From positions 15,269,114-15,333,113 of the forward strand of contig NW_020313005.1 of the NCBI RefSeq assembly GCF_003265705.1: a stretch of DNA of 64,000 nucleotides, given 5' to 3'. Position numbers and translations under genes: made by a program. The notes beneath the pieces are model-generated. The model saw nothing but the letters and a program-made list of their open reading frames with translations. It was not told where the DNA came from and searched no databases. The first letter of the stretch is position 1. Every line of letters begins with the position of its first letter. The stretch comes from Callorhinus ursinus (taxonomy: Eukaryota > Chordata > Mammalia > Carnivora > Otariidae). Shown here piece by piece: positions 1 to 11,654 of this stretch.

Positions 1-240
1 ATTTTGGATGGGAAGGAAATAAGAAGGAGGAAATTATAAAGGATGACGGGAAAGGGGATGGAAGTTGCTGCTTATGTCCTACAACATTTCTAATCCTGGC
101 CTGTGTGGTGCCTGAAATTTTCCCAATTAACCTTATTCCTTTGTGACTGGACATTGAAAGTTCTGCTTAAAATGCAAATCAGTTTCCCGGAAGGGAAAAC
201 ACATTAATGATAATGTCAAATATTCACAACACTTTATACC
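1..240. other. Non-genic flank, no recognised element
   Basis: AT-rich unique-looking DNA with no convincing reading frame or repeat signature. Confidence 0.5.
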
Positions 241-355
241 ATATCTCATTTCATTCTCAAAACAGCCCCATGAAGCAGTAGAATGATTATGCCTCTTTTA
301 TAGCTAGAGAAACTGAAGTTCAGTCGAGTTTGCTTTGGCAATACCATACAGAGCC
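241..355 (-). repeat. MIR-like SINE relic
   Basis: Read on the minus strand this resembles the conserved core of a MIR. On the plus strand it shows the typical reversed pattern: 'cctcttttatag...gagaaactgaag', followed by a degenerate 'cacacagagc'-type stretch. It is an ancient tRNA-derived SINE relic, strongly diverged, with approximate boundaries. L2 is an alternative. Confidence 0.45.
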
Positions 356-2383
356 ACACTATATTGGGAGTCAGGGAGCCCTGGTCATCCATGCTGCCTC
401 TACTGCTTAATCTTAGAACGAGCCCAAGCACTATACCAGTTAAACCCTTGGGTTTTTAAACCACAAGTTTAGGGCTCTATTAAGAGCCAGATGCCATTTC
501 CCACTGATAGTTTGCTATCAGACAAGGGGTGCTACCTGTAATAGAACCTGAATGTAGAATGAACCATGAGTTCTGGGAAGGCAATCAGGCACACACGGAG
601 AGTGAAACCACTCCCCGGAAAGCGGGCAACCCTTGTAAGCAGTGGGAAAGCGTTTGGTCAAGGCTGCCTGCTGCCACTCCATGGGAAGTTAGACCGCATG
701 CCTGCTGAAGTTAGGGCAAGGGAAGTGGGAGAAATAAAGTGATGCTGGTGTGGTTTGACTCACTCTTGTCACTTTCAACAAAGTCCTGCAAGAGAGAGAT
801 GTACTTCCGCTAGAGCTTGCTGGTGTCCGAGCAGAGTGGGAAGGGAATGCTGCATTGTCCGTGCGCGCCCTGTATAAGTTGAGTAAGAGTTTTCACGAAG
901 CTAAAAAATAGCGGAACGCTGCTATACCCTGAAGGGAAGTGGTGAAAGGGGGGCTGTGAAGTGGGAATTCTAATGGAAGATAAAACTATGACCCCAAGCC
1001 TTTTTCAAGCCCTTTTATTAAGAGTTCTCTGCGGAAGATGAGGGTCTATGGTCATCATTAATTTACAAGCTAAGAGGATGGACCAAGCTACAGAGGCCAG
1101 GGAGTAAAACATGAATAGTTCAGCTTAAAAAATGGTATCTAGACGCTAAGAAATGTGGTTACAGTTATTTGCACATTACAATGCTCAGAAGCAAATAGAC
1201 CAGAAACCAATCTGGGTCTTGAGAAAACATTTCTAAAACAACCTCAAGCCCAGTGTACAACAACCTGAGACTACAAAAGTCCTAAAAGAGTTCCCTTCCC
1301 TGGTCCTGCCCCCCACACTGCAAGGTGTTAAAACTGTGCATCCCTAGGAAGGACCAGCTCTCCCATGCCCCATTCCAAGGAGGCAGGAGGATGATCAAGA
1401 GGGAGGACCCTCTCTGAAGCAGAGCCAGAGACCACACTATCCAAGAAGCCACTCCCACGAGCTGGAGAGCAGCAGCCACACCTGCTGGGCAAGGAAGCCA
1501 CTCAGCCCACTGTCCAAGCAGCAAGCCCTACCATCCCTGCCCAGAAGAATTTAACCATCCCTGTGGACCAGTCATCTCTACAACTCTTTCCCCCTTTCCT
1601 GAATGGAAGGCTGGTTTGCTTTTAATTGTGGTTGTTTTCTCTTTCTCCACACTGATGTATTGGGTAGCCTAGGAACAAGTAGCCTGACATTTAGTTTATG
1701 GGTCACCAGGCTATACAAAGTCACATCTGGGACTGATGGAGAGGGCTGCCCAGAGCACAATATTAAAAGGCTCTGGACCTTTAAGCCGGATGCAGTAACT
1801 GGACAAGATTTGGGGGTGGGAATGACTTAGGAATAGAGGCGTGGGTTCTCTGTGTGGGAAGAGCTATGTCCACAGAAGTTGGGGAGCCAACATGGCAGAA
1901 GGAATAGATATTTCTAATAGCATTTCCAATAGTCTTCTACTCCTCTCCTAGACCATATCCCTATTTTATTCAGGGCAGTAGTGTGCCAGGGAAAAACCTA
2001 CATGCCCCTTGCAGGTAGTTATGGCCATGTGACTAAAATCTGACCAAGAGCTGCAAACAGAAGATTTTGTGTCTTCTTTGAAGGGAAATGCCTTTTTTGC
2101 TTTTTTCTCTTTTTTTCATCATTCCTAACTAGAATATAAACATGATGAGTGGCATTCCAGCAGAGTTTTGGTCCATGAGAACAGAAAACTGGAAAATAAT
2201 GGGCTAAGAATGCAGAACATAACCATAGGTGAAGTTTCCACATCATCTACCATGTTTGCTTATCTCCAGATTTCTATTGTGGGAAGAGGGTGGGGGAAAC
2301 ATTCAATTTTGTTTAAGCTATTGGTTTTGTATATCCTCTTCTTTTCCTAGAAGGTGGACATGATTCTTAAGCTCACCACTTAT
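356..2383. other. Non-genic stretch, nothing recognised
   Basis: About 2 kb of mixed-composition DNA. Open frames here are under 81 codons, lack supporting features and overlap on both strands. I see no RNA gene or clear repeat, though heavily decayed repeats cannot be excluded by eye. Confidence 0.5.
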
Positions 2384-2520
2384 TCTGAGCCTTAGTTTCA
2401 GCATCTGTAAAATGGGGATAAAAAATACCTACATTCAAGATTTTTTTGTGAGAACTTAAATGAAATAATGTATTTTGAAAGCCCAACCCAAGACCTATCA
2501 TATAATAGTTGCTGAGCAAA
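2384..2520 (+). repeat. MIR SINE relic
   Basis: It carries the diagnostic MIR core order: a 'gccttagtttc' block, then 'catctgtaaaatggggataa', then 'tacct', then a 'gtgagaacttaaatgaaataatg' block. The 3' side ends in a degenerate 'agtagttgctgagcaaa'. Plus orientation, diverged. Confidence 0.7.
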
Positions 2521-2765
2521 CAGAAACCATTCCTGCATTTACTATTATTATTATTATACAGTCATTAGTGACTAGCCTGACCCGGGATCCAAACACAGGT
2601 TTGAACAACCAAACCCATGTGTTCACATTTTATAACTGTATTAATCCTTAACACTTTAACTTTAGCTACAATGAGACTCAATTCCCCAGTACAGGGGACA
2701 GGAATATTTTGGTTGAGATCAAGCATCAGGAAGGTTTACTGCAAACAGCAGAACAAGCTTGGAGC

Positions 2766-2979
2766 TGGGTGGGCAAACTTATTCCATAAAGAGCCAGACA
2801 GCAAATATCTTGTGTAGGCTTACCATCTCTGCTGCAGCTGCTCAGTGGGGCGGTCATAACGAGGAGCGGCCATAGGCAGCATATAAATGAATGACCATGG
2901 CTGTATTCCAATAAAATTTTATTTACCAAAACGGCAATGGGCTGGATTTGGCCAGTGGACTGCGAATGGCCAACCCTTG
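2766..2979 (+). mobile_element. hAT-type non-autonomous DNA transposon relic
   Basis: The stretch begins near 'gggcaaactt' and runs through 'aaagagccagacagcaaata', 'cataggcagcatataaatgaatgaccatggctg' (in pieces) and 'ccaataaaattttattta', and ends 'aatggccaaccctt'. This order is that of a familiar mammalian hAT-Charlie-related repeat with short terminal inverted repeats. No transposase is present. The exact subfamily (MER58-like) is from memory and unverified. Confidence 0.6.
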
Positions 2980-3950
2980 GTCTACAGAGCTGCACTATAG
3001 GAAGAGACACAAAGCAGACCCAGAGGAGTCCCTACTTCCATAGCCATGTGTCCCGCTACACACTTCAGTAGCACATCTTTTCGAAAACCTTCCTGACCTT
3101 ACCCTGGGTGAGGAGTTTTGGTCGATGGTTCCCCAGCATGGGCCCATCAGACTGGCTGTCTCCCCCATCAGACTTACATCTGTCACAAACTCTGTGTAAG
3201 TGTTAAAAGAATATGACATCATAGTGTGGTCATAATGCTCAGGGTCAGTCAGGGAATGCTCCTGGGAGAGCTAAGTTTTAAGCTGGAAGACTAATAAATG
3301 GGGGAGATTGTGGGTTTAAGGGAGAAGAAGGAGGCATCTGGTGTCTGAGGATCAGGATGGGGTGCAGGTCTGCCCTGAGCCCCAGAGGGTGGCATCAGTC
3401 AGTCCCAGCTCTGTGGGAACCCCGCCAAAAGGAAGTGTCTTCAGGGCTGTTAACTTTGGTGATGAAAAGCACAACTTTACGAGCACCAGAAATTAGCTAA
3501 ACTCATTAATTTTGTTCATGATAGAAAATTAATGCTTGGGATGAATAAGCCAGAAGCAGTAAGGACCTCTGGTTTCAAATATAAAAGGGGAAAGCATGTA
3601 GTCATTTCCTGATGTTGAGGGTTATTTTCCCCTTTATTACAGTGCAGCAGAAGTAAATTTTAACTGTCTACTTTTTGTGAGGGAGTATTTTTGTTCTCCA
3701 GCACAGGAATTTCACTTTTATCTAGAGGAGGAAAGAGAGAACAATCAAATAGCCCTCTTTCTGTCTTGGCCTTCAATCTCCATTCTTCCACCCGCATGTA
3801 CCAGTAGAAAGCAGGAATGCAATTGTGCCTTGATCTTGCCTCCAGAGATCAGGGAGCTGTGCTCAAGGCTTCTGCCACATTTGTACGGCCCAAGGGGGTC
3901 AGCATTTTCTCATCTTGCCCTAAGCCACCAGACAGCATCTGGTTCTGGAA
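2980..3950. other. Non-genic stretch, nothing recognised
   Basis: No recognised repeat, RNA gene or convincing coding exon. The 92-codon frame at 3677-3955 has no similarity I can recognise and runs into low-complexity DNA. Confidence 0.5.
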
Positions 3951-3965
3951 GCTGAGCCTTAGAGA

Positions 3966-4021
3966 GTGAGCCTTAGAGAGGGGAAGGAAAATAGTGAGCC
4001 TTAGAGAGGGGAAGGAAAATA
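3966..4021. repeat. 28-bp tandem duplication (two perfect copies)
   Basis: Positions 3966-3993 and 3994-4021 are identical 28-bp units starting 'gtgagccttagagagg'. A partial third copy, 'gctgagccttagaga', sits at 3951-3965. The array directly abuts the purine microsatellite that follows. Confidence 0.9.
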
Positions 4022-4034
4022 GAAATGAGAGTGG

Positions 4035-4136
4035 AAGAAAGAAAGGAAGGAAGGAAGGAAGGAAGGAAGGAAGGAAGGAAGGAAGGAAAGAAGGAAGGAA
4101 GGAAGGAAGGAAGGAAGGAAGGAAGGAAGGAAGGAA

Positions 4137-4185
<49 letters not shown>

Positions 4186-4195
4186 NNNNNNNNNN

Positions 4196-4242
<47 letters not shown>
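4035..4242. repeat. Compound (GGAA)n/(GAAA)n microsatellite with 10-N gap
   Basis: Roughly 100 bp of GGAA units (one GAAA interruption near 4088) passes into (GAAA)n at about 4141. Ten N bases at 4186-4195 mark unresolved length. Lysine/arginine/glutamate-rich open frames across it are artefacts of the repeat. Confidence 0.97.
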
Positions 4243-4279
4243 GAGGGGAGGCAGGGAGGGATAAGGAATGGAATGTGGT

Positions 4280-4420
4280 AATAAGTAGGATTTATTGAGA
4301 GCCTAACATGAAAGGCTTTACCTATTTAATCTCTTTTAAGTTTTACAACAATCCTCTGAGATGCAAATGAAGAAACTGAGTCTCAGGGAAGGTAAGTAAA
4401 GTTGGAAAGCACGTGACTCC
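4280..4420 (-). repeat. MIR SINE relic
   Basis: Reverse-oriented MIR: 'ttattgagagcctaac', 'aatctcttttaagttttacaacaatcctctgagat', 'gaagaaactgagtctcaggga' and a 'taagtaaag' stretch match the minus-strand MIR core. Ends are approximate. Confidence 0.65.
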
Positions 4421-4971
4421 AGTCCACCCCGTGCTGGGTCTCTGCGGCCCTCTGCCCCACCTTCCCCAAATCCTCCTGCAGACCGCATTCCTGCATCAGG
4501 CCCTACCTGGGAATTAGAGCGCGGTGCACAGCAAAGGCCCATCAAGTTGGTGCAGACTGTATAATGAAGGAAAAGCAAGGGTTCCCCAAAAAGGGTCAAG
4601 TACAGATTCATAGTAGGAGCTCCTTACCTTCTACACAAATGTAACATTATCCCTCTGAGGGGTCAGCAAGCCCAAAGGGCCTCAAAGCCACAGGCCTCTT
4701 GTGGCCAAGCACAACCCCCACCCCCACCACCACAACCACCACCTCACCAGCCTGCACTTTAGAGTGAAGAAAAGGAAGGTTTTCTTTGTGGTTAAGAAAC
4801 TGCTTTGTGCTCTTCACAAGTCACACAGACTCCAAAGACAACAGCGGCTTGACTCCCTGAAAAATGCCCCGGGTGATGACTGCAAGCCACAGTGAGCCTC
4901 TTCAGCATGTGGAGTGGCCAGTAACGGTTGCCTCTGGGGTAAGGAAAGCATGATTGGAGAGGAATGGCTTC
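4421..4971. other. Non-genic stretch
   Basis: A C/A-rich 'ccaccaccacaaccaccacc' tract lies near 4720-4745. Otherwise nothing recognised. Confidence 0.5.
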
Positions 4972-4987
4972 AGAAAAGCTGACCCTC

Positions 4988-5200
4988 GGAGCACCTGGGT
5001 GGCTCAGTAGGTTAAGCATCTGCCTTTGGCTTAGGTCATGATGTCAGGGTTCTGAGATTTCTCCCTGTGTTGAGCTCCCTGCTCAGTGGGGAGTCTGCTT
5101 CTCCCTCTCCCTCTGCCCCTCCCCTCGCTCATGTGTTCTCTCTCTCTCTCATAAATAAATAAAATCTTTAAAAAAAGAGAGAGAGAGAGAGAAAGAGAAA
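4988..5200 (+). mobile_element. CAN-SINE (SINEC, tRNA-derived)
   Basis: The element has the carnivore SINE head 'gcacctgggtggctcag', a 'ggttaagcatctgcctttggctt' region with A/B-box-like promoter remnants, a 'gagtctgcttctccctctcc' body, a CT tract, and an 'aaataaataaaatcttt' tail grading into AG repeats. It is flanked by target-site duplications agaaaagctgaccctc (4972-4987) and agaaaagccaaccctc (5201-5216), 14 of 16 bases identical. It depends on L1 machinery for movement. Divergence of the copy and its TSD indicates an older insertion. Confidence 0.95.
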
Positions 5201-5289
5201 AGAAAAGCCAACCCTCTTCCTACCTTCTGGAACAGACACATGGTGAATTTTGGCCTGATACAGATCCCACTGGTGCAGTGTGGATTGAG

Positions 5290-5485
5290 TTAGTACGAGC
5301 AAGAGTGTGGCTTAAACCCATACCTGACGCTCACCGTCTGTTACTTCAGGCAAGACCTTTAACCCTTTGAGTCTCAGGCTCCATAGCCATAAATGTAACA
5401 ATAATATCACACAGTTGTTATGAGGATTAAAGAGGAAATGGATGTGAGGAACTTGATACTGATAAGCCCCAAGCATATGTGAGCA
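5290..5485 (+). repeat. MIR SINE relic
   Basis: It shows 'gtgtggcttaaaccc', 'cttcaggcaagacctttaaccctttgagtctcag', 'taaatgtaacaataatat', 'ttgttatgaggattaaa' and a terminal 'ataagcccc', in MIR order on the plus strand. Confidence 0.65.
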
Positions 5486-8025
5486 ACGACAGTTCACAGA
5501 GAATGAAGTCCTACTATTGTGGGGACATGCATTCTTCCACTATAAGCTCCTTATTTCATCCGTCATCAAGATATTGGTGAGAAATGGCTCCTTCTCCCCA
5601 AATCCAGGAAATCAGGGCCTATGAAAATGCTATTTCTAGACATAGGCATATACAGTGTCTTCTACTGCAACGTCTCTCGCCATCCACCCCAACCTCCCCT
5701 CCTACCCAAGCAGGTCCAGCAGGACTGACAGCAAGGTTGGGAAACCAAAGTGCCTCACAGTGCACTTCTGGCCTCCACCATTGTCCCCTACCAGGAGCTT
5801 CTAGGATTATACCCCAGACATGTGGAAAAGCTCTGAGCCAACCTTGTTCAATTTGATATTTAGATGCTTCCCTCTTGTTCTCTTAGAACATAGCTCTTTC
5901 ATAAGTAAAGTGGTACAGTTCTCAAATCCAGAAGGAATGATCCCAGACTCCACTGGTAAGCTCCCAGGAGTTTAAGAAATCAGTTGACAATTTCCTGTTG
6001 TCAAGTTGTTCTAACAGCATGAATGCTTCCAACATACAATCTCCCTGGTGTGAACTGGCCTGAAAGCTTTTACGCCATTCTTTTGCAAGGATGATGAGAA
6101 GCTTTCCTGTGAAAGAGAGAGAGCCCCTGCTCATTCACAACCTTGCTCCAGGCATAAAATCTCCGTAATCTGGAAGGGCAAGGCAGCCTAACACTTGCAG
6201 CAAAAGATCTTTGAGAAAAGGTCCGAAACGCATTGTTCCCATTGTTGACACATCACAGAATTGATTCCCACCTTGCTCTCAGGGCCACCAATGAATGCTC
6301 TTGCAAATGTTCTGCACTGAAAATCATCTCAGTTTAGATCTCTTGAGCTAACTCTTAGAAGAATCCTTAAGATCACAGCTGTGCGAATCTCTGGATTTCA
6401 TTCTGATGGAGTTTAAATGCCATTCACCTTCCAAGGCGCTCCTCTGCTCATAGAATAAGTTTTCCACAGTATGAAATCTATTAGCAAAGTGGGGATGTAA
6501 GTCTTCAAATGGCTTGAGCCTATGAATAATTCTGAATAATCTGGGAATTTTGACTGCCTACGTTACTCCGCATCGATTGACACTTGTTTGAAAGTGTACC
6601 CGGTTGTTATAATCAGGCATGGTAAGGCCAACAAATCAGGAAATTGTTGCCACTGAAAAGATAGTTTGTTACTTACAGTTCCCAAGAGAAAGGAAGATGC
6701 CATACCACAGAAGGCTACAGGGAAGCAACAGGATCTGTCAGCAATCAGAAGGAGCAAGAGGAAAACAACATGAACAAAGCCTTTACTGTGGTTGTCGGGG
6801 GAAGTCATGGGTGAAGCCGGGTGTGCAGCTGAGCAGGCTGGGATTGGATAGTTTGAGGATTTGGGCAGGTTCTGGGTTATAGAGGTGGTTACTAGTTGTC
6901 CAGTACCTGGCCCTGGGGAGATTTAGGGCAGGGGATAGTATCTCAGACTGCAGGAGCCTGATCATAAATAGCAGGCAGGTAGGAGTATAGGCTCTGGATT
7001 TGTTGGTTTGAATATCAAAGACTTGCACTCAGGCAAGTTGTTTGCTAACTCTAGGAATTAGTTATTAGGGCCTTCCCTCCCCTAGTCACAAGGCTCCAAG
7101 TTGTCAAAGCATCATAAAATACAGAAAAGAAAAAAAAAACCATGATTAATATAACCCTTTGCAATGACTTGTTGTTATTAGGTTATATTTGCATTTGGAT
7201 TATAAAATATTTTATGAATAGTATCGGTATTATTATTGCTGTGCACAGTCTTTCTACCTATAGGCTTTTTTTGGGCTCATTACTAACATAATGCTTTATG
7301 TGATCAAGAAGAAACCTTAAAATTATTCTCTACACAAACCTCACAACGTGTGCCTGCATCTTGCCAACGCTGGGGTTCTCACACTGCAAGATTGAGATAA
7401 AAACATACAGTTCTGCGATATAAGCAGCCCTGTCCTCGGCGAGCTATTGGCTCTGTTTGGAAAAACTGTGTCTCCATAACACCTGACGCGGCTAGTAAGA
7501 AACATACTTTCAACAAACCCATAGTACATTTAGTGCTTTGGGTAAAAAGAAGGAGAAAGACAACTTTGGGTTCCATGGACCAGGGGAAAAAAGCCAGCCC
7601 TCTTCTCTTTGGGCCCTTTATTTTCTTTGCTCCAGATAGTTGGAGGCAGAAGAACCTCCTCAGTGTCTGTACCCCGGGAATCTGGCTGACCAGAAGCATA
7701 TTTTTAGCATACCCCAAAGCAGTGTGTTTGACCCTAGAGAACATTTTACCTCACAAAGCACAACACACTTACTACATTTTTATTATTTCACAAATTAACA
7801 CTCAGCTTTGTATGTTTGTTTTTGTTTCACTTTTAAATGCTGTCTGTAACCTACACACTGATTTTAGAATGAGTAATGAATTTTAACTTGTAATTTGAAA
7901 AACTTTTTCTAAAGGAAGCACAATGCTTTCCGGAAGTCTCAACCAGAAGCTGTAGCCAATATCTTACTGATAGTTCTTTTATTTAATTATATTTACTGTT
8001 TTAATTAAAAATTCAAACAATATAG
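5486..8025. other. Non-genic stretch, nothing recognised
   Basis: About 2.5 kb of moderately AT-rich DNA. Longest frames are 117-121 codons on opposite strands at 7379-7886 and look like chance frames. A short poly-A tract lies at 7125-7139, without a recognisable retrocopy upstream. No RNA gene seen. Confidence 0.5.
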
Positions 8026-8760
8026 ATTTTGCCCCCAAAACAGGAGAGAAAAAGATCTGCCACACCTGGAGACACCCACCATTTACTCTTCAGTGATATT
8101 CCCTCCAGGTCATCCCCTTGCATGTACATGCACTCACATGCATCTAATTTTCTACAGGTGGTCTCCTACTATACACACTGTTCTGTGCTCTTATTTCGTG
8201 CAAAATGTCATTCAGGCATTTTTGGTTTGATCACGATTTCTGAGGGTGACAATGTTTTATTATAAGAATTTGCCATTGTTTGTTCTATTAACTCACTATC
8301 GGTGGGCATTCTGGTTATTTCCAATGTTTTGTGATAATAGATAATACTTCTATGAATATCTTTGAGTACATACCTTTCTGCAATGTGGTAATTCTGTACT
8401 TATAGTAAACCTAAAAGTAGATTTGTTTCAAAGGGTAAACATATAAATTTGATGCATATTACCAAATTACCCCCAAAACATCACAACAGCCCCTACTAAC
8501 AAGACTGTCCAAGTCTTCACAACATTTCTAACATTGGGCTTTGTCCAACTCTAAATTTTTTTCCCAATATGATAATAGAAAAATATCTCATAATTGCTGC
8601 TATTTGTATTTATCTAATTTTTAGTGGAGATGAAAACCTTGGCATATGTTTATTGTGCAAATATATCTCTTCTGTGTCTGTGTATGTGCAAATTACCTGT
8701 TTAAACCTTTCACCCATTCTTCTATTGGGTTGTTCTCCTCCTTGTTCTTGCTGATTTGGA
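8026..8760 (-). mobile_element. Old LINE-1 relic (L1M/HAL1-type), antisense
   Basis: The plus strand carries the complement of an ancient L1. Signatures include 'ggtgggcattctggttatttccaatgtttt', 'aatacttctatgaatatc' and 'gtaaacctaaaagtag', and near the end 'acctttcacccattcttctattgggttgtt'. No open frame survives. The subfamily cannot be fixed by eye. Confidence 0.65.
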
Positions 8761-8784
8761 AAAGGCAGTGATGCTCCATGGCTA

Positions 8785-8897
8785 AGAGTATTGGCTCCAT
8801 ACTGCATAATGTGTAGAGTTGTCAAATCACTATGTTGTGTACCTGAAACTAATATAACATTGTAGGTCAACTATACATCAATAATAAAAATGTAAAA
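8785..8897 (+). mobile_element. Short LINE-1 3' end, plus strand
   Basis: The sequence 'gttgtcaaatcactatgttg', then 'tgtacctgaaactaatataa', then 'gtaggtcaactatacatc' and an 'aataataaaaatgtaaaaac' tail is a mammalian L1 3' terminus. It is 5'-truncated to about 110 bp and lies directly after the antisense L1 relic. Confidence 0.75.
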
Positions 8898-9049
8898 ACA
8901 AAAGACTGGGGACAATATCTCTGCTTTAGCATTTTCACTGTATTTATGAAATATTTCTGTAATTTTAGCTGTTCTTTATTTTTGACTTATTAACTCGGTG
9001 TCTTAGTTCATTCAGGCTTTTCTAAAAAAAAAAAAATATATATATATCA

Positions 9050-9270
9050 GATCCAAAGCCAGACTGCCTACGTTCAACCTCACTCCACTTTTCTCAAACT
9101 ATCTAACCCTGGGCACCCGGGTAGTTGCCCTCTCCATATCTCTGTTTATCTGCAGCCTGGCATAGTAGTAATATCCCCTTCCCAAAGTTGTTGTGAGGAT
9201 TATATGAATTAGAGAGTCTAACATAGATAAGACAGTACCTAGGACATAATAAGCATTCAGTAATATTATG
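9050..9270 (+). repeat. MIR SINE relic
   Basis: It contains 'aaagccagactgcctacgttcaa', 'ctaaccctgggca', 'tctctgtttatctgcag', 'agtagtaatatccccttccc', 'gttgttgtgaggattatatgaatt' and 'cagtacctaggacataataagc' in order: a nearly full-length diverged MIR. Confidence 0.8.
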
Positions 9271-9299
9271 TAAATAATATAAAATTCAAAATATTTTGA

Positions 9300-9840
9300 C
9301 AATTGTGTAGGATGGGCATCAACCAATTAGGGCAAAAATCAGCTGTTGCATCGGAGCAGGATCCTAGAAGCATTAATCTGCAAATTCCTGGATGTTGTAG
9401 GGGGACTGGTCCGAAGGGAGCCAGAGACAAGGCACATGTCACTCAAAGGTTAAGGGAAGCAGTTCTTTACCAACTGGTGCGGAAGGCAGGCAGTACCCTG
9501 CGTGCAGTTCAGCTGCCCCACCCCTGCCGGCAAGGCTCAGCCAGCAGCCTGCCACCTTGTGAAGCAGGAGCCCACTGGTTTTTCACTTGTCACTCAGCTT
9601 CCTCGGTGGTTTGCTAAAGCTCTAAAATTTTGGGTGACCAGAATTATGAATTGTTTCCTTCATGTTTTTGAAAGGCCTTATCCGGCCAAAGGTTATACAT
9701 TCACTCGCATTTTCTTCTAGTATTTCCCTAGTCTCTTTTAATATGTTAAATCTTTGAGAGTCAATTTACATTTTCTGTCAATGTTCAGCTTTCTAAACAG
9801 ACTCATTCTTATTGCCAGAAATCATACTCTACAGATTGAA
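9300..9840. other. Non-genic stretch, nothing recognised
   Basis: The 104-codon frame at 9303-9617 has no recognisable domain and its context gives no support for coding. Confidence 0.5.
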
Positions 9841-9844
9841 ATTT

Positions 9845-9935
9845 AAAACATACATATATGTATGTATACATAATATAATGTGTATTACATAATACAGTAT
9901 TATAATATATAGGTATATATGGCATATGAATACAT
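9845..9935. repeat. AT-rich low-complexity tract
   Basis: Imperfect TA/CATATA-type repeats ('acatacatatatgtatgtat' and similar). No other signal. Confidence 0.8.
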
Positions 9936-10079
9936 AATGTAACATTCATTTACCCACAATAAAGAATAAAAGGTCTTGAGTGTTCCACAGTTGCTGGGGC
10001 ATGTGCCCACCACCCTGGGGCCCATCAGTGAGACCAGCCCATGAGTCACTCTTACAGCTCCCTGCACCCTTCTCAGCAC

Positions 10080-10255
10080 AGTTCCTAATTACACACTTGG
10101 CTACTTATTTGATTAATGGTTGTGTCTCCCACACACTTGGGTAAATTCCATGAGGACAAGATGGAATCAGTTTGAGCTCACCATTCTTACCCAGATCTGA
10201 AACAGGGAGTCTGGGCACAGTGAGAGCACCACCAATATTTGTTGCTCGACTGAAT
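10080..10255 (+). repeat. L2 LINE 3' relic
   Basis: It resembles the L2 3' end: 'tggttgtgtctccca', 'attccatgaggacaagat', 'gcaccaccaatatttgttgctcgactgaatgaa'. Strongly diverged. Confidence 0.5.
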
Positions 10256-10402
10256 GAAAAAGGATGAGAGGAGAAATCGAAAGAGAGGGAGAGAGAGAGA
10301 AAGAGAGAGCCAGGAGAGGGAGGGAGGGAGGGGGAAAGGTGAGGGAGGGGGTGGGAGGCACAGAGAGAGAAAGAGAGGGAGAGGGAGAGAGGGACAAAGG
10401 AC
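10256..10402. repeat. GA-rich (polypurine) low-complexity tract
   Basis: About 145 bp of nearly uninterrupted purines on the plus strand (gagaga, gggagggaggg units). The mirrored Ser/Leu/Pro-rich minus-strand frames are composition artefacts. Confidence 0.95.
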
Positions 10403-10634
10403 GAAAGGGCAGCTAGCCCTGTTGCTACATAGCGCCACAGTCTTTGCAGCCTCTGCTTCCCCACATCCAGCCCATCACTCCACAGTGTGTCTACCAGAAA
10501 CAGGTGCTCAGCACTGGTGGTTGAATTAAGTTGGATATAGATGAATCAAAGGGGGTTGTTTGGCTCTCTGATCCCAAAGCACAGAAGCACTCTATGAGGA
10601 CCTCACACGCAGTCTCAACGTCTAGTTATTTCTC

Positions 10635-10742
10635 TCATCAGACTAGAAACTCTTAGAAAACAAGGGCCATTTATTATGGACTGTTATATCCCCACCATCC
10701 TTAGCTGACTTGGAGCTCAGAAGATGTTTGGTAAATGATAAA
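10635..10742 (+). repeat. L2 LINE 3' relic
   Basis: 'agactagaaactcttagaaaacaagggccattta' followed by 'atatccccaccatcc' and 'gaagatgtttggtaaatgataaa' is the L2 3'-end pattern. Confidence 0.55.
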
Positions 10743-11650
10743 AGAACCCTGGGGCTCCCCAACCTGAGCCTCAGGCAGCAGGGCATCCAGAAACCCCAGT
10801 TTAGGGCCCCAGCTGTATGGAGATGGCTCTCGCACAAGGTTTTGGCATCTGCCGCCCGGCTCCAGTCCCATCACCCACGCCTCAATCCACACTAGCTATA
10901 GTTATTGGATGTGTAAATTACCATCAATGGAGTGACAAAGACTCAATTAAAGAAGCAGATCTGAAGTCAAAGCTGTCACCTCTGAGAATTCAGATCTGAC
11001 AAAGATGACAATATCAGCTCTCTGCAGGGTGAGCACTCCGGAGCTAAGCTCTTGCAGGGGTCCCTTCCTTCAGCTGACTGCTATCTCCTTCCTCCCTGCT
11101 TATGGGACCTGCACAGGGGCCAGCCCTGCTGGACTTTGCCCACTTCATGCCCTGGCCCAGACTGTGAGGAGGGGCCAGGAGCAAGAGGAAAGTCCTTTGT
11201 TTTAGCTGCCATGCTCCAGGCCCTCCGTAAAAGTGTGTTCTAAGGGGGAGACCTGGAGAACACTTGCCTGAGCTGTCACATCCAGGGCAAAGCAACCTCC
11301 TGAATAAGGAGGCCCTGGGGCGATCCCTACTCCTCTCTGCTGCACACTTTGCTGCTTGTCAGCACTGGGCAGGGCACTAAAAACAAAAGAGTGAACAAGT
11401 CATGGGCCCAGTAGCAAGCTGGCCACCCCTCACTGGTGTTGACCCCAGGGTGACTGACATGCAGTCCCCCACTTCTCCCTGCTTCCATTCCTTACTCATA
11501 ATATGGGACATTTTCCAAGAAAAGGCAGTGGAAGAAACAAGGATTTGGGGTTTCAGTACTCACCCACTACTGGCTAACCCCTGAGGGGCCTCAGGCAATG
11601 GTCACCTCGCACGTTGGGGCCCCCTTCGGATTCCTTGTTTCTCCCATTCC
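10743..11650. other. Non-genic stretch, nothing recognised
   Basis: GC-moderate DNA with only short overlapping frames on both strands. No repeat or RNA gene recognised. Confidence 0.5.
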
Positions 11651-11654
11651 GGCC

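Noticed and set aside
3994..4281. Lys/Arg/Glu-Gly repeat proteins
   Set aside because: Pure translation of the GGAA/GAAA microsatellite, including N bases.
10105..10464. Ser/Leu/Pro-rich antisense proteins
   Set aside because: Translation of a polypyrimidine strand of low complexity.
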